This document shows positions 45,731 to 55,026 of a stretch of DNA of 64,000 nucleotides, piece after piece. Every line of letters begins with the position of its first letter. Position 1 is the stretch's first letter. The position numbers and the translations under genes are program-made. Under the pieces are notes generated by a model. The model searched no databases. It saw nothing but the letters and a program-made list of their open reading frames with translations, and was not told where the DNA came from. The DNA is from Arthrobacter sp. efr-133-TYG-118 (GTDB lineage Bacteria; Actinomycetota; Actinomycetes; Actinomycetales; Micrococcaceae): assembly GCF_030209755.1 (NCBI RefSeq), contig NZ_JARVRH010000024.1, positions 170,731 to 234,730 on the forward strand. The letters run 5' to 3'.

Positions 45731-46667
45731 GGAAGTTCATCAGCTCCAAATGCTCAGGGAACTAGGAGATCTCGGCAGTGTCAAGGCCGTAGCCGAGACG
45801 CTCATGGTCACCCCGTCGGCCGTCTCCCAGCAGCTCGCACTCCTCCAGAAGTCGGTGGACGTGCCGCTGACCCGCAAGGAAGGCCGCGCCCTGGTGCTCA
45901 CCGATGCGGGCCGGGTCCTCGCCGACGCCGGAGCCGCCGTCGTGAGCGCCATGGCCGATGCCCGGGCAGCCATCGGCGCGTACCACGACTCACCGGGCTC
46001 CACCGTGACCGTGAGCGCATTCCACAGTGCAGGCCAGGCTTTGTTCGCTCCGCTCGCGGCTTTTCTGACCACCGCGCGCAATGCGGGTCCGGAAAACAGT
46101 GTTCCCCGCGTGAAGCTCGCCGACGAAGACGTAGCGCAGGAGGACTTTCCTGGCCTCGCCGCGCGTTATGACCTCGTGCTGGCGCACCGGATGGAGCACA
46201 GCCCCGGGTGGCCCACCGACAAAGTAGCCGTGATCCCGCTCGCCGACGAACCGCTCGACGTCGCGTTGCCTTCCGGGCACCCGCTCGCGGCGCGCCGCGA
46301 ACTCAGGCCGGCCGACGTCGTCGGGCAGCCCTGGGTGACCAGCCGCGCCGGCTACTCCCCCGCGGACGTGCTGGCCGCCGTCGTCGCCGTCAGTGGTCGT
46401 CCGGCGGATGTCCTGCACCGCATCAACGACTACTCCACCGTGGCATCGCTCGTAGCGGACGGTGGAGCGATTGGTCTCCTCCCGCGGTTCACCGCCCAGC
46501 GGGTACTGGACGCCGGCGTGGTGCTGCGTCCGCTCGCGGGGGTGAATTCCGTGCGCAAGATCGACATCCTGGCGAGGCCGGAAACCCTGAAACGGAAATC
46601 GGTCATGACGGTCTGCGAAGCCCTGCAGACCGTCATGACCGAACTCGCAGGCGGCTCGGGACGCTAA
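45729..46667 (+). CDS. LysR-family transcriptional regulator
   Basis: 312-aa regulator. The N-terminal winged helix-turn-helix is MEVHQLQMLRELGDLGSVKAVAETLMVTPSAVSQQLALLQKS. The C-terminal substrate-binding domain includes VIPLADEPLDVALPSGHPLAAR and SLVADGGAIGLLPRF. The ATG lies inside an operator-like palindrome, and no ribosome site precedes it, suggesting a leaderless transcript. It is divergent from tdh and therefore the likely regulator of threonine breakdown. Its stop overlaps the convergent oxidoreductase stop by four bases. Confidence 0.92.
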   Translation: MEVHQLQMLRELGDLGSVKAVAETLMVTPSAVSQQLALLQKSVDVPLTRKEGRALVLTDAGRVLADAGAAVVSAMADARAAIGAYHDSPGSTVTVSAFHSAGQALFAPLAAFLTTARNAGPENSVPRVKLADEDVAQEDFPGLAARYDLVLAHRMEHSPGWPTDKVAVIPLADEPLDVALPSGHPLAARRELRPADVVGQPWVTSRAGYSPADVLAAVVAVSGRPADVLHRINDYSTVASLVADGGAIGLLPRFTAQRVLDAGVVLRPLAGVNSVRKIDILARPETLKRKSVMTVCEALQTVMTELAGGSGR

Positions 46668-47848
46668 TGTTCCCGGACCCGGGCCGGCTGGCCCGCGTTG
46701 AAATACTCCACGAGCTCTTCGGGCAACGCCGGAACCTCGCGGGTGCAACCGTCGCCCCGGAGGGACTCGGTGGCGAGCACTCCCGCGGCCACGGCCTCGC
46801 GGGCCGCGATCGGCGAAGTCGCAGTGGCGCCCCCGTCCTTGGCGAACCGCAGGAACTCAGCTATGAGCAGGGGGTCCGCACCGCCATGGCCGCCTTCTCC
46901 GTCACGGACCAAGACCTTCTGGTCGGGCTCGGCGAAACCGGAGGTGGTCCTGGTGGTCCACACGTAGATCTGGTCGCCGGCCCCGTCGCCGAAGTTCTCG
47001 AGCCTTCCCTTGGTGCCGATCACCGTGTAGTTCCGCCAATAGTCCGGGGTGAAATGGCACTGCTGGTACGAGGCGAGCACGCCGTTATCCAGGACCATGT
47101 TCATCATCGAGATGTCCTCGACGTCGATCGTCTCGGCGAGGTCCGTCTGTTCGGTGGGGGGCCAATTATTCACGGAGAACCAATCCCGCATGCGGCGCGC
47201 CGTGTTGTCGCGGCGGGAAGCGACGTCCCCGTAGACGGCCAACTCGCCGATCGCCTGCACCTTGGTGCTGTACCCGCCGGCGAGCCAGTGGATGACGTCG
47301 ATATCGTGCGCGCCCTTTTGCAGCAGCAGCCCTGTGGTGTTGGCACGCTGGGCGTGCCAGTCCTTGAAATAGTAGTCCCCTCCGTTCCCCACGAAGTGCC
47401 GGCACCATACTGCCTTGACGTCTCCGATGGTCCCGGCCTGGATGATTTCGCGCATCTGCACCACCACCGGCATGTGCCGCATGTTGTGGCCCACATAGAG
47501 TCGCGTTCCGGTGTCGAAGGCTGTCTGGAGGATAAGGTCGGCTGCCTCCAGCGTGACGTCAAGCGGTTTCTCGCAGAAGGTGGGAATGCCCGCCTTGAGC
47601 GTCCGGACGGCGACGGCGGCGTGCTGGTTGTCCGGCGTCAGGACCAGGACCGCGTCCAGGCCGGAGGTCAACAAGGCGTCCAAGTCGTCGGTGATGACCG
47701 CCGTCGGGATCTTCTCGGCCGCATCCGCCCTGCCGCGCTCGCCCAGATCGCACACGACGGTGACTTCCGAGCCGTGGCCGGGCTTGTGCGCGTGGCGCCA
47801 CAGTGACGACCGCAAGCCGAATCCGACGATGCCTACTTTGAGGTCCAT
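46664..47848 (-). CDS. Gfo/Idh/MocA-family oxidoreductase
   Basis: 394-aa NAD(P)-dependent sugar or inositol dehydrogenase. It has the Rossmann start LKVGIVGFGLRSSLWRHA, the family motif TFCEKPLDVTLEAADL with the conserved Lys, and a catalytic His region LLLQKGAHDIDVIHWLAGG. It starts at ATG 47848 with AGGA eight bases upstream, 10 bases after the DUF4091 gene stop. It is the last gene of the LacI-controlled sugar-uptake cassette, so it probably oxidises the imported or hydrolysed sugar. Confidence 0.9.
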   Translation of the reverse strand: MDLKVGIVGFGLRSSLWRHAHKPGHGSEVTVVCDLGERGRADAAEKIPTAVITDDLDALLTSGLDAVLVLTPDNQHAAVAVRTLKAGIPTFCEKPLDVTLEAADLILQTAFDTGTRLYVGHNMRHMPVVVQMREIIQAGTIGDVKAVWCRHFVGNGGDYYFKDWHAQRANTTGLLLQKGAHDIDVIHWLAGGYSTKVQAIGELAVYGDVASRRDNTARRMRDWFSVNNWPPTEQTDLAETIDVEDISMMNMVLDNGVLASYQQCHFTPDYWRNYTVIGTKGRLENFGDGAGDQIYVWTTRTTSGFAEPDQKVLVRDGEGGHGGADPLLIAEFLRFAKDGGATATSPIAAREAVAAGVLATESLRGDGCTREVPALPEELVEYFNAGQPARVREH

Positions 47849-47858
47849 AAGTACTTTC

Positions 47859-49580
47859 CTAACTAGATACGTTGATGCGCCGGCGTGTTTGACCCACGCG
47901 CCGCGCGATTCCTTGGTTGACCAGCTCGCGGACCCTTCGGTAATGAAGGGGGTCGTAGCTGAAGCTGTCCATGGCGAGGCACCCGCCCGAACCGTTCGAA
48001 TCGATGAGCGCCAGCACCTCCTCGCGACCGGCCAGCTTGGCCAGGAGGGAGAGTGCCCGGTGGTCCCACATGGCCTGGGCGAACACTTTGTAACGGATCG
48101 ACTCCCACGGCACCCCATCCGGTCCCGGGTAGACCATGAAGGCGTCGCCGCCCGGAAAAGCTCCTCCGGCACAGGTGTCCTTGAAGGGGTCTACGGGCGC
48201 CAGCGAGTGGGCTGTGTTGTAGAAGTTGAATCCCCAATGCAGGAAGCCAGCACACGCCAGGGCGAAGAGCTGGTGGCCCAACACCCGGTTTCGCACTGAA
48301 GGCATGGAAATGAACCGGTTGGCAACGCCGGTGTCCTGCGCGACGCAGTAATAGACCCACAAGTCCTTCACCCCGGCCGCCAGGAACGGTGCCACGGCAT
48401 CGCTTGCCACCACTGGTGTCGGCACTGCGCCGCTGTTGTAGAACTCAAAGTCGCTCAGGGCGTCAACCACCATCAGACCGTCCAGGAGATCCGCGACGAC
48501 GTCCTTTGCCTGCTGGTACCCCGCCAAGGCTTCGGCCCCCTCGGGTTCATCGGAAATGTGGAAAACGACCCGGTCAAGGGACCAGTGCTCTGCCAGGAAT
48601 GAACGCAGGGCCGGCAGCAGCTCCGCCATCAGCTCCCGGTAGGACGGCGACGTCGACGGCACGTCCCAGCCAAAGCGCCGTTCCAGGCCTTGCGTGGTCT
48701 CGACGTAGATCGCCGGCGTCGCCCTGGCACCCCATTGTGTAAACAAGTGGGCGATTTCCAAGTACTGGATGCCGTGTTTGGCACAAAGGCCTACCCAGCG
48801 CAGCAGCTTGCTGAAATCGAGGTGGTAGCCGGAGTCTTCGCGGATCCCAATCAGCTGGGTGGGCAGCCGCGTTCCCCCGACGGCTGTGTCCAGCGGAGGA
48901 GTCCACGTCGGTGTCAGGAGCGAATTGGCTCCCATCCTTGCCGCAGAACCCATGAAGGCATCGATGATCGACCAATGCTCCTCGCTGAAAACGCCGACGC
49001 CGTAATGGCTCGCCAAGCCGTCGCAGTGGAACCAGTGCGCGCTCACGATCTCCAGTTCCGGGGCTGGAGTCGCCAGGACCGTGACGTCGATGGTGGTGGT
49101 GAAGAGCGTGTTGCCTTCCATGTTCCGCACCGAGATCCCGAGTTCGTGGTCGCCCGCATGCTCCACGGAAGGCATCATGAGGTCGATCCACGCAGCAGTC
49201 CATTGCCCGTAGAGAGGCTTGACCAGACCATCCGGGGCAGGCCGCAAAAGGTCGGGATACAAACCGGGAGTGTCCCGGTCATAGCCGCCATCATGCTGCG
49301 GGAATGCCGCCAATGAACAAGGCACCAGCTCAACCTGTGAAATGGAGGCAAACCCTGCCGCCGGACTATCGATTACAACTTCCAACGGCCCCGACAGCCG
49401 AAAATCGTGTTTCATGGGCGGCCTGAGGGCCACCTGGACCGACGCGGTCTCGCCGGGAAAAACGGACATCGGGATGGTCCTGTCGAACGGCCGTGGTGGA
49501 GCGTCCGGGTAGACCTTTTCCAAGGAGTCCACCACCACGAACGACCAGCCGTCCTGAGGGACCGGGTCCTGTTCCGTCAA
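47859..49580 (-). CDS. DUF4091 / GH123-like protein
   Basis: 573-aa protein without a signal peptide. The first ~170 residues form a beta-rich domain (PMSVFPGETASVQVALRPP), the middle is a TIM-barrel-like part (TPTWTPPLDTAVGG, HLFTQWGARATPAIY), and D344-E345 in VVFHISDEPEGAEAL match the adjacent Asp-Glu pair used in substrate-assisted catalysis by GH123 N-acetylgalactosaminidases. The C-terminus (LWVYYCVAQ and LHWGFNFYN) fits the DUF4091 domain. A cytoplasmic hexosaminidase-like role on an imported oligosaccharide is a reasonable inference; activity on this substrate class is not shown. Confidence 0.75.
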   Translation of the reverse strand: MTEQDPVPQDGWSFVVVDSLEKVYPDAPPRPFDRTIPMSVFPGETASVQVALRPPMKHDFRLSGPLEVVIDSPAAGFASISQVELVPCSLAAFPQHDGGYDRDTPGLYPDLLRPAPDGLVKPLYGQWTAAWIDLMMPSVEHAGDHELGISVRNMEGNTLFTTTIDVTVLATPAPELEIVSAHWFHCDGLASHYGVGVFSEEHWSIIDAFMGSAARMGANSLLTPTWTPPLDTAVGGTRLPTQLIGIREDSGYHLDFSKLLRWVGLCAKHGIQYLEIAHLFTQWGARATPAIYVETTQGLERRFGWDVPSTSPSYRELMAELLPALRSFLAEHWSLDRVVFHISDEPEGAEALAGYQQAKDVVADLLDGLMVVDALSDFEFYNSGAVPTPVVASDAVAPFLAAGVKDLWVYYCVAQDTGVANRFISMPSVRNRVLGHQLFALACAGFLHWGFNFYNTAHSLAPVDPFKDTCAGGAFPGGDAFMVYPGPDGVPWESIRYKVFAQAMWDHRALSLLAKLAGREEVLALIDSNGSGGCLAMDSFSYDPLHYRRVRELVNQGIARRVGQTRRRINVSS

Positions 49581-49631
49581 GGCTGCGATCCTTTCCTGTG
49601 TGAGTCTCTACGAGGGTCTCGACTTAGGTCT

Positions 49632-50609
49632 CTACTTGAGTCCGGAGCGGCCGATGCCCGCCATGACACGCTTCTGCATGAGCAGGAACATGATCAGGAT
49701 CGGCGCCATGGCCATCAGGGATGCGGCCATGAGGATGGGGTAATTGTTGGCGTGCTCACCTTGGAGGTTCGAAAGCCCGACACTCAACGGCGCGGCGTTC
49801 GCCGTCGACGTCACCACCAAGGGCCACAGGAGGTCATTCCAGGACCACAGCACGGTAATGATGACCAGGGCCCACAGGCCGTTTGCCGCGAGGGGCAGCA
49901 TGACCCGGAAGAAGATCTGGAACGGATTGGCACCGTCGAGCCGTGCCGCGTCTTCGAGTTCGTCCGGGAGCCCCATGAAGAACTGGCGCATCAGGAACAG
50001 GCCGAAGGCGCTGAAGATGCCCGGAGCCACAATGCCGGCGATGCTGTTCAGCCAACCCAGGTTTTGGATGATCTGGTACTGCGGGATCAGGAACAATTGC
50101 GACGGCACCATGATGATCGACAAGACAATGGCCAGGATGGGCCCTTTGAACCGGAATTGCATCCGCGCGAAGGCGTAGCCCGCCATCGAACATAGGAGCA
50201 CCTGGCCAATCACCCTGACGACAGTGATTGCTACCGTCACCCAGAGCTGTGAACCGAAATTCATGGAGGTGAAGACGTCCGCGAAGTTACTCCATTGAAC
50301 GACGCCGGGCCACAGGGTGGGCGGTGTGCTTTGGACTTCGGCGTTCGTCGAAAGCGACATGACGATCTGGTACAGAAGCGGTGAGATCATGGCCAACCCG
50401 CCGATGCTCAGTACACAGTGTGCCAGGACGTTCGAGCCCTGCTTGCCACCCTTGGTGCCGTGGCGTCTGGCGCCTTCGGCGCCGCGGCTCTTGCGGTCGC
50501 GTCCCGCGGGCCCCGAGGGTTTGCCTCCTGCTTGAGACGGGCTGGTTACAGCCGCTCCGCTCCGTCGGGAGTCGACGCCGCTCTTTGTTGAAAGCATCGA
50601 TTCAGACAT
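49632..50609 (-). CDS. carbohydrate ABC transporter permease (MalG type)
   Basis: 325-aa inner-membrane subunit with a long polar, basic N-terminal tail (about 55 residues) before the first of six TM helices. The EAA loop is MGLPDELEDAARLDGANPFQIFFRVMLPLAANG. Its ATG overlaps the stop of the first permease by eight bases. The unusually long, Ser/Gly/Lys-rich tail may be over-extended; ATG 50597 is a close alternative. No ATPase gene is present, so a shared MsiK-like ATPase encoded elsewhere is expected, as is common in actinobacteria. Confidence 0.92.
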   Translation of the reverse strand: MSESMLSTKSGVDSRRSGAAVTSPSQAGGKPSGPAGRDRKSRGAEGARRHGTKGGKQGSNVLAHCVLSIGGLAMISPLLYQIVMSLSTNAEVQSTPPTLWPGVVQWSNFADVFTSMNFGSQLWVTVAITVVRVIGQVLLCSMAGYAFARMQFRFKGPILAIVLSIIMVPSQLFLIPQYQIIQNLGWLNSIAGIVAPGIFSAFGLFLMRQFFMGLPDELEDAARLDGANPFQIFFRVMLPLAANGLWALVIITVLWSWNDLLWPLVVTSTANAAPLSVGLSNLQGEHANNYPILMAASLMAMAPILIMFLLMQKRVMAGIGRSGLK

Positions 50610-51552
50610 AGTTGACCCACCTCTTCTGGATACGGAATTGGAAAGCGGTCAGAAGAGCGATGATGACGAGGATCAGGATGCCGATGGCTGCGGCATAGCC
50701 CTTGTCGTTCTGCAGGAAGGCCTGGTTGTAGAAGATGTACACGAGGCTTTGCGTCTGCGGCATGGCCAGGTTGGCTTTGCCCATCATCACGTACAAGAGA
50801 TCGAACAGCTGGAAGCCGCTGATCACGGTGACGATCGTGACGAAGAAGATGCTGGGCGTCAACAACGGAACGGTAATGCTGAAGAATTGACGGACCCGGC
50901 TGGCCCCGTCCATTTCCGCGGCTTCGAAGAGCTCCCGCGGGATCTCGCGCAGTCCCGCGCTGATGATGATGAGGTTGAACCCCAACGACATCCAAAGCCC
51001 CACGGTAGCCACGGCGAGCAATGCGAACCCCGGCGTGGATGTCCAATAGGGGCCCTGGATCCCGAACAAGCCCAAGAACCAGTTGATGGGTCCGAAGTCA
51101 CCGTTGTAGATCAGCCTCCACACGATCCCGACGGCGGCCGGCATCGTGATGTAGGGAATGAAGTACAGCGTCCGGTACAGGGCTGCGAAGCGGAGGCCGG
51201 GACGCTCGATCAAGGACGCGAGAATGACCGCGATGGGAATCCCCAGCAGCACGACGACCGTATAGATCAGCGTATTGAGGATCGACTGCGGAATAGTGGA
51301 ATCCGCGAACATCCGAACGTAGTTGTCCAGGCCGATGAACTTGGTTCCACCGAAGACTCCCCACTTGGTGAAGCTGTAGTAGAACGTCTGGACGATCGGC
51401 CAAAGATAGAACACGCCGATGCCCGCAACGGTAGGCACCACGAACAACCATGGCCACCAGCCAACCGACTTGGATTTTCCTTTGCGGCGCTCCCCTGTTG
51501 CTTGGGCGGCACGGCCGCTTTTAGAGGCCGGCGTCAGGGTCTGGGCTTTCAT
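50602..51552 (-). CDS. carbohydrate ABC transporter permease (MalF type)
   Basis: 316-aa membrane subunit with six TM helices and the EAA loop LREIPRELFEAAEMDGASRVRQFFSITVPLLTPS. The N-terminus is basic (SGRAAQATGERRKGKSKS) before the first TM at about residue 32. Its start overlaps the binding-protein gene's stop (ATGA), so the three transporter genes are translationally coupled. Confidence 0.93.
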   Translation of the reverse strand: MKAQTLTPASKSGRAAQATGERRKGKSKSVGWWPWLFVVPTVAGIGVFYLWPIVQTFYYSFTKWGVFGGTKFIGLDNYVRMFADSTIPQSILNTLIYTVVVLLGIPIAVILASLIERPGLRFAALYRTLYFIPYITMPAAVGIVWRLIYNGDFGPINWFLGLFGIQGPYWTSTPGFALLAVATVGLWMSLGFNLIIISAGLREIPRELFEAAEMDGASRVRQFFSITVPLLTPSIFFVTIVTVISGFQLFDLLYVMMGKANLAMPQTQSLVYIFYNQAFLQNDKGYAAAIGILILVIIALLTAFQFRIQKRWVNYV

Positions 51553-52871
51553 GATTCTTTGGCCAGCGCGGCATTCATCTGGCTGGCAAGGTCCTTGGCG
51601 ACGTCGGCAACCGGCTTGGTCCCGGCGAACGCCTGCGGCAGCAAGGTGTTCTCGAGTTCGTTCCAGGCGGCCGTGTTTGCCGAGGCCGGGTAGGGCGAAG
51701 CATCCTTGGCCAGATCAAGGAAGACGCTGAGGTCAACAGAGGGAACAGACTTGACCCAGGCATCCTGCGTGCCGTTGAAGGCCGGGATGACGGTTCCGGT
51801 TTCTGCCTGGACCTTGGCGGCATCCTGGGTTCCCAGGAAGGCCACGAACGCCTGCGCAGCGGCCGGGTTCTTCGCATTGGCGGGAATCACGTTGGCAAGT
51901 CCGTGGATCACGCTCTGGTTGCTCTTCGGCCCCTTCGGGAGGCTGGCAATGCCCAGATCGTCACCAAGGGCTTTCTGGGCCGGCCCGACGGTCCAGGATC
52001 CGTCCATGGTCATGGCCAATTTCCTGGACGTGAACATGTCGCTCGAGGCGGTATCCGTCAATTGCTGCATCGAAGGAGATACGCCGGATTCGATCAGGTC
52101 GCGCCAGAACTGGAGGCCGGCGATTGAGCCCGCGGAGTCGTATCCGGACTTCTTGCCGTCAGTCGAGATGACGGTCCCGCCGGCTTCGATCATCGTGTTG
52201 TAGTAGCTGGTCTGGCCGCCTGTGAGGTCACCGGCATACCCGTAGACGCCCTTGCCCTGATAGAACTTGGACAGCTTGGCGCCGGCGGATTTCACGTCGT
52301 CCCACGTCCAGTTGGACGTCGGCTCGGACACCCCGGCTTCCTTGAAGAGGGCCTTGTTGTAGAAGAGCGCGCTGGTATCGAAGTCCTTGGGAACCCCATA
52401 GAACGCCCCGTTGACGGTGTACAGATCGACCAACGCCTTGGGGTAATTGGCCGTATCCACCGCCTTGCCGGACACCAGGCCGTCCAAGGGCATCAGCTGG
52501 TTGTTTTGCGCGTAAAGCTTGATGTGCGGGCCGTTCATCCAGAAAACGTCCGGCAGGGTGTTGCTGCTTGCCTGGGTTTGGATCTTCGTCCAGTAGGCCG
52601 AACCCTTCGACGGCGTGACGTCGATGGTGACTTTGATGTTCGGGTATTGCTTGTTGAACTCGGTCACGATCTTCTGCATCGCGGGCTTTTGCGCCGCGTC
52701 CCAGATGGCGTAACTCAGCTCGGCGCTCAGGTCCTTGGCGGGAGCAGCGTAGGCGGCCTTGGCTGCGCTACCCCCGGCGGCACTGTTCCCGCCGCAGGCG
52801 GCAAGCGAAACGACGGCGGCACCGGCAGCCGCAAAGGAAAGGAATGACCTGCGGGTCACGTTGTGGTTCAT
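51549..52871 (-). CDS. sugar ABC transporter substrate-binding lipoprotein
   Basis: 440-aa extracellular solute-binding protein, family 1. The leader MNHNVTRRSFLSFAAAGAAVVSLAACGG carries both a twin-Arg-like RR and a lipobox LAAC with C26 as the lipidation site. A low-complexity AAGGSAAKAAYAAPAK linker follows, then a mature domain with TIDVTPSKGSAYWTKIQTQASSNTLPDVFWM. It delivers a sugar to the two permeases. Upstream lies a LacI-type operator-like palindrome. Confidence 0.92.
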   Translation of the reverse strand: MNHNVTRRSFLSFAAAGAAVVSLAACGGNSAAGGSAAKAAYAAPAKDLSAELSYAIWDAAQKPAMQKIVTEFNKQYPNIKVTIDVTPSKGSAYWTKIQTQASSNTLPDVFWMNGPHIKLYAQNNQLMPLDGLVSGKAVDTANYPKALVDLYTVNGAFYGVPKDFDTSALFYNKALFKEAGVSEPTSNWTWDDVKSAGAKLSKFYQGKGVYGYAGDLTGGQTSYYNTMIEAGGTVISTDGKKSGYDSAGSIAGLQFWRDLIESGVSPSMQQLTDTASSDMFTSRKLAMTMDGSWTVGPAQKALGDDLGIASLPKGPKSNQSVIHGLANVIPANAKNPAAAQAFVAFLGTQDAAKVQAETGTVIPAFNGTQDAWVKSVPSVDLSVFLDLAKDASPYPASANTAAWNELENTLLPQAFAGTKPVADVAKDLASQMNAALAKES

Positions 52872-52977
52872 AAGAATTCTCCGATGTCTTGGTCAGAAGA
52901 CCGACGGTCCTTCGGGGGCGGGCCCGCATTCGGCGAACAGCCAACCCAACTGGTGTTGTGCAGTTGATCACATCATG

Positions 52978-52989
52978 TTAATCGTTTAA
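52978..52989. promoter_or_regulatory. candidate LacI-type operator
   Basis: TTAATCGTTTAA is a palindrome around a central CG, broken only at one position pair. It lies 107 bp before the binding-protein start in an AT-rich stretch (52970-53040), typical of LacI-family boxes. The regulator gene lies directly upstream. Confidence 0.5.
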
Positions 52990-53134
52990 AGGCAAGATGC
53001 AGAATGATCTTTCTTTAACTTTTACGGGCAGAAAACGTCATCAAAGTGCATCAAGGGCGGGCCGGACGATCATCGGGCACGTGCCTCGGCACGCCGCGGG
53101 GACATCGCCAGGTTCACATGGAGTGCGCAGTGGT

Positions 53135-54139
53135 TCACACCGAGGGCGCTGATTCCCTCACGATGAGCTTCCAAGGGAATTCCAGAATGCTGGCGGGTTC
53201 ATCGGGATTCTCTGCCCGATCGAGCAAAAATGCGGCCAGGCCATCGAAAAAGCCCTCGGGACCAACGGTGGTCAACGAGGGCGTCATGCGCTCGCCTTCA
53301 GTGGTGTTGCCGATACCGAGGACTTCGACGTCTTCGGGAATGCGGAGTTGCAGCCGTTGGGCCGCGTGGATGGCTGCGATCGCGGCGAAGTCGGTGGTCG
53401 CATAGATGGCCGTCGGACGGTCCGCCCGCTGCAGGAGCCGCAGCGCTGCATCGAAGGCGCTGAGTCCGTCGCGGTCATACGTCTCGACGTAGTCGTCGCG
53501 GTAATCCAAACCAGCCTTGGCCAGGCCGCGGGTGTAGGCGCCCAATCGGATGTCCAGGGTGCTCATCGAATGCCTTGAGGAGATCAGGCAGGCTACCCGG
53601 CGGTGCCGCCCGGTGAGGTGAGCCACCGCCTGTTCGCAAGACGAACCGGCCAAGGGCCGCACGACGTCGAATCCCTCAGGTTCCATGGTGTCGCTGAAAA
53701 CCACCAAGCGCTGCAATCTCGCCGCCTGCGCCAGCAGTTCGACATCCCCGGGCTCTTCGGCGCCGTCGATGAATGTCACGTCTGCGTTTTGCCGTTTCAG
53801 GGCGACCCGCCAGTCGGTATCGGCCAGGATCATGGGCGTAATGCCGCGTTGGGCAGCAGCCGCACCGACGGCGCGGCTCACATCCAGTGCCCACGGATCC
53901 GAGATCATGGTCAGCGACAACATGAGCAGGTTCGTTCGTCCAGTGCGGATCGCCCTTGCCGATTGGTTGGGGCGATATCCGAGGGCGAGGGCAGCCTCTT
54001 GAACCCGCAGCACGGTAGCGGGGGCCACGCCGGACCCGCTCCTGCTGCCGTCTTTGCCGCTCCTGCCTGAAAGCACGTAGGACACAGTCGCCGTCGAAAC
54101 CCCGGCTGCCGCCGCCACGGACTTGATCGTGGGGCGCAT
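53135..54139 (-). CDS. LacI-family transcriptional regulator
   Basis: 334-aa repressor. The N-terminal HTH and hinge are TIKSVAAAAGVSTATVSYVLSGR, with an inserted KDGSRSGSGVAPATV stretch before LRVQEAALALGYRPNQSARAIRTGRTNLLML. The periplasmic-binding-protein-like sensor domain follows and ends with GIGNTTEGERMTPSLTTVGP. The insert after the recognition helix is longer than usual. AAGGAGACGA precedes the ATG. It almost certainly controls the transporter, DUF4091 and oxidoreductase cassette that follows on the same strand. Confidence 0.92.
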   Translation of the reverse strand: MRPTIKSVAAAAGVSTATVSYVLSGRSGKDGSRSGSGVAPATVLRVQEAALALGYRPNQSARAIRTGRTNLLMLSLTMISDPWALDVSRAVGAAAAQRGITPMILADTDWRVALKRQNADVTFIDGAEEPGDVELLAQAARLQRLVVFSDTMEPEGFDVVRPLAGSSCEQAVAHLTGRHRRVACLISSRHSMSTLDIRLGAYTRGLAKAGLDYRDDYVETYDRDGLSAFDAALRLLQRADRPTAIYATTDFAAIAAIHAAQRLQLRIPEDVEVLGIGNTTEGERMTPSLTTVGPEGFFDGLAAFLLDRAENPDEPASILEFPWKLIVRESAPSV

Positions 54140-54159
54140 TCGTCTCCTTCTTGGCTAAG

Positions 54160-54187
54160 CCGCCGAACCACGGGCGTGGTTCGGCGG
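54160..54187 (-). promoter_or_regulatory. 28-bp palindrome in the lacI leader
   Basis: Two perfect 13-base arms (CCGCCGAACCACG and its complement) flank two bases, about 20 bp before the lacI start. There is no T-run, so it is a leader hairpin or a protein-binding palindrome, not a plain terminator. A second perfect palindrome, GTGTCGACAC, lies at 54246-54255. Confidence 0.6.
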
Positions 54188-54300
54188 TAGTAGCATCATA
54201 GCCAGACGAGCGGACGCCATCCTGACCTTCTTTGCTTGTCCAAAAGTGTCGACACGCTGGAAGCTTCGGCGCGTCGCCCGGCTTCCGCAATCAAACAGGG

Positions 54301-54918
54301 TCAGGAAGAAACGCTCCCGTAGCCCAGCCGCCGTCCGCCATCATTGGGCGCCGCGGGCAGGGTACCCCCGATAATGCGTGTGGCCGTGACCGTGGTGCCA
54401 CTCTTCGTACCGGAGACTGCGACGGTGTCGCCTGCCTTCAGGTCGGTGGCCTTGATGGTTTGGGGCGATGGCCGCCGGCCTTGCATGCCAGTTCCGGTGG
54501 CAGGGAGCTTCACGATGGTTGTCGACGACGTGACCGAGTAGCTCTGCGTGAAACCGTCATCGCTCTTCACGGAAATGCTCGAATCGCTGACGGACTGCAC
54601 GGTGCCACGCTGTGTCACCAGGGTCGTGTAGCTGCCGTCCTTGTTCTTGACCGTGAACTCACCGTGGATCCCCGGGCCTGCGAAGCCGCGTGGAAGTACC
54701 GGGAACGGCCTGGCCTTGCCGGGCGACGGGGTAGCTGGCGAAGTAGCCCCAGGCGACGGAGTGGCAGGCGATGCCGTACTTGTAGGCGTCGCGCTCACCA
54801 CGTACGAGGGGATGATCTGGCCCGCAGCCCACACTGCGGCCACACCACCGCCGCTCAACACGACGGCGATACCGCCGGCGATGAGGGTCTTGCGAAGCCC
54901 CGGAGTCATCGTGGACAT
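54301..54918 (-). CDS. exported DUF5666-domain protein
   Basis: 205-aa protein. The N-terminal TM/signal region is LRKTLIAGGIAVVLSGGGVAAVWAAG. A Thr/Ser/Pro/Ala repeat linker (about 48-72) follows, then a small beta-rich domain HGEFTVKNKDGSYTTLVTQRGTVQSVSDSSISVKSDDGFTQSYSVTSSTTI with the DUF5666 pattern. It is probably membrane-anchored or secreted; the function is unknown. The start at 54918 has AGGA seven bases upstream. Confidence 0.8.
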   Translation of the reverse strand: MSTMTPGLRKTLIAGGIAVVLSGGGVAAVWAAGQIIPSYVVSATPTSTASPATPSPGATSPATPSPGKARPFPVLPRGFAGPGIHGEFTVKNKDGSYTTLVTQRGTVQSVSDSSISVKSDDGFTQSYSVTSSTTIVKLPATGTGMQGRRPSPQTIKATDLKAGDTVAVSGTKSGTTVTATRIIGGTLPAAPNDGGRRLGYGSVSS

Positions 54919-55026
54919 GACCGAATCCTTTCTCCGCTCCTCCCCGAGCCGGTAAGGGGCGGGCAGCAAAGAACTGATGACTCCATAATGATCCTTGAAG
55001 CTGTGTGACGCCTGTGGATCCAGACA

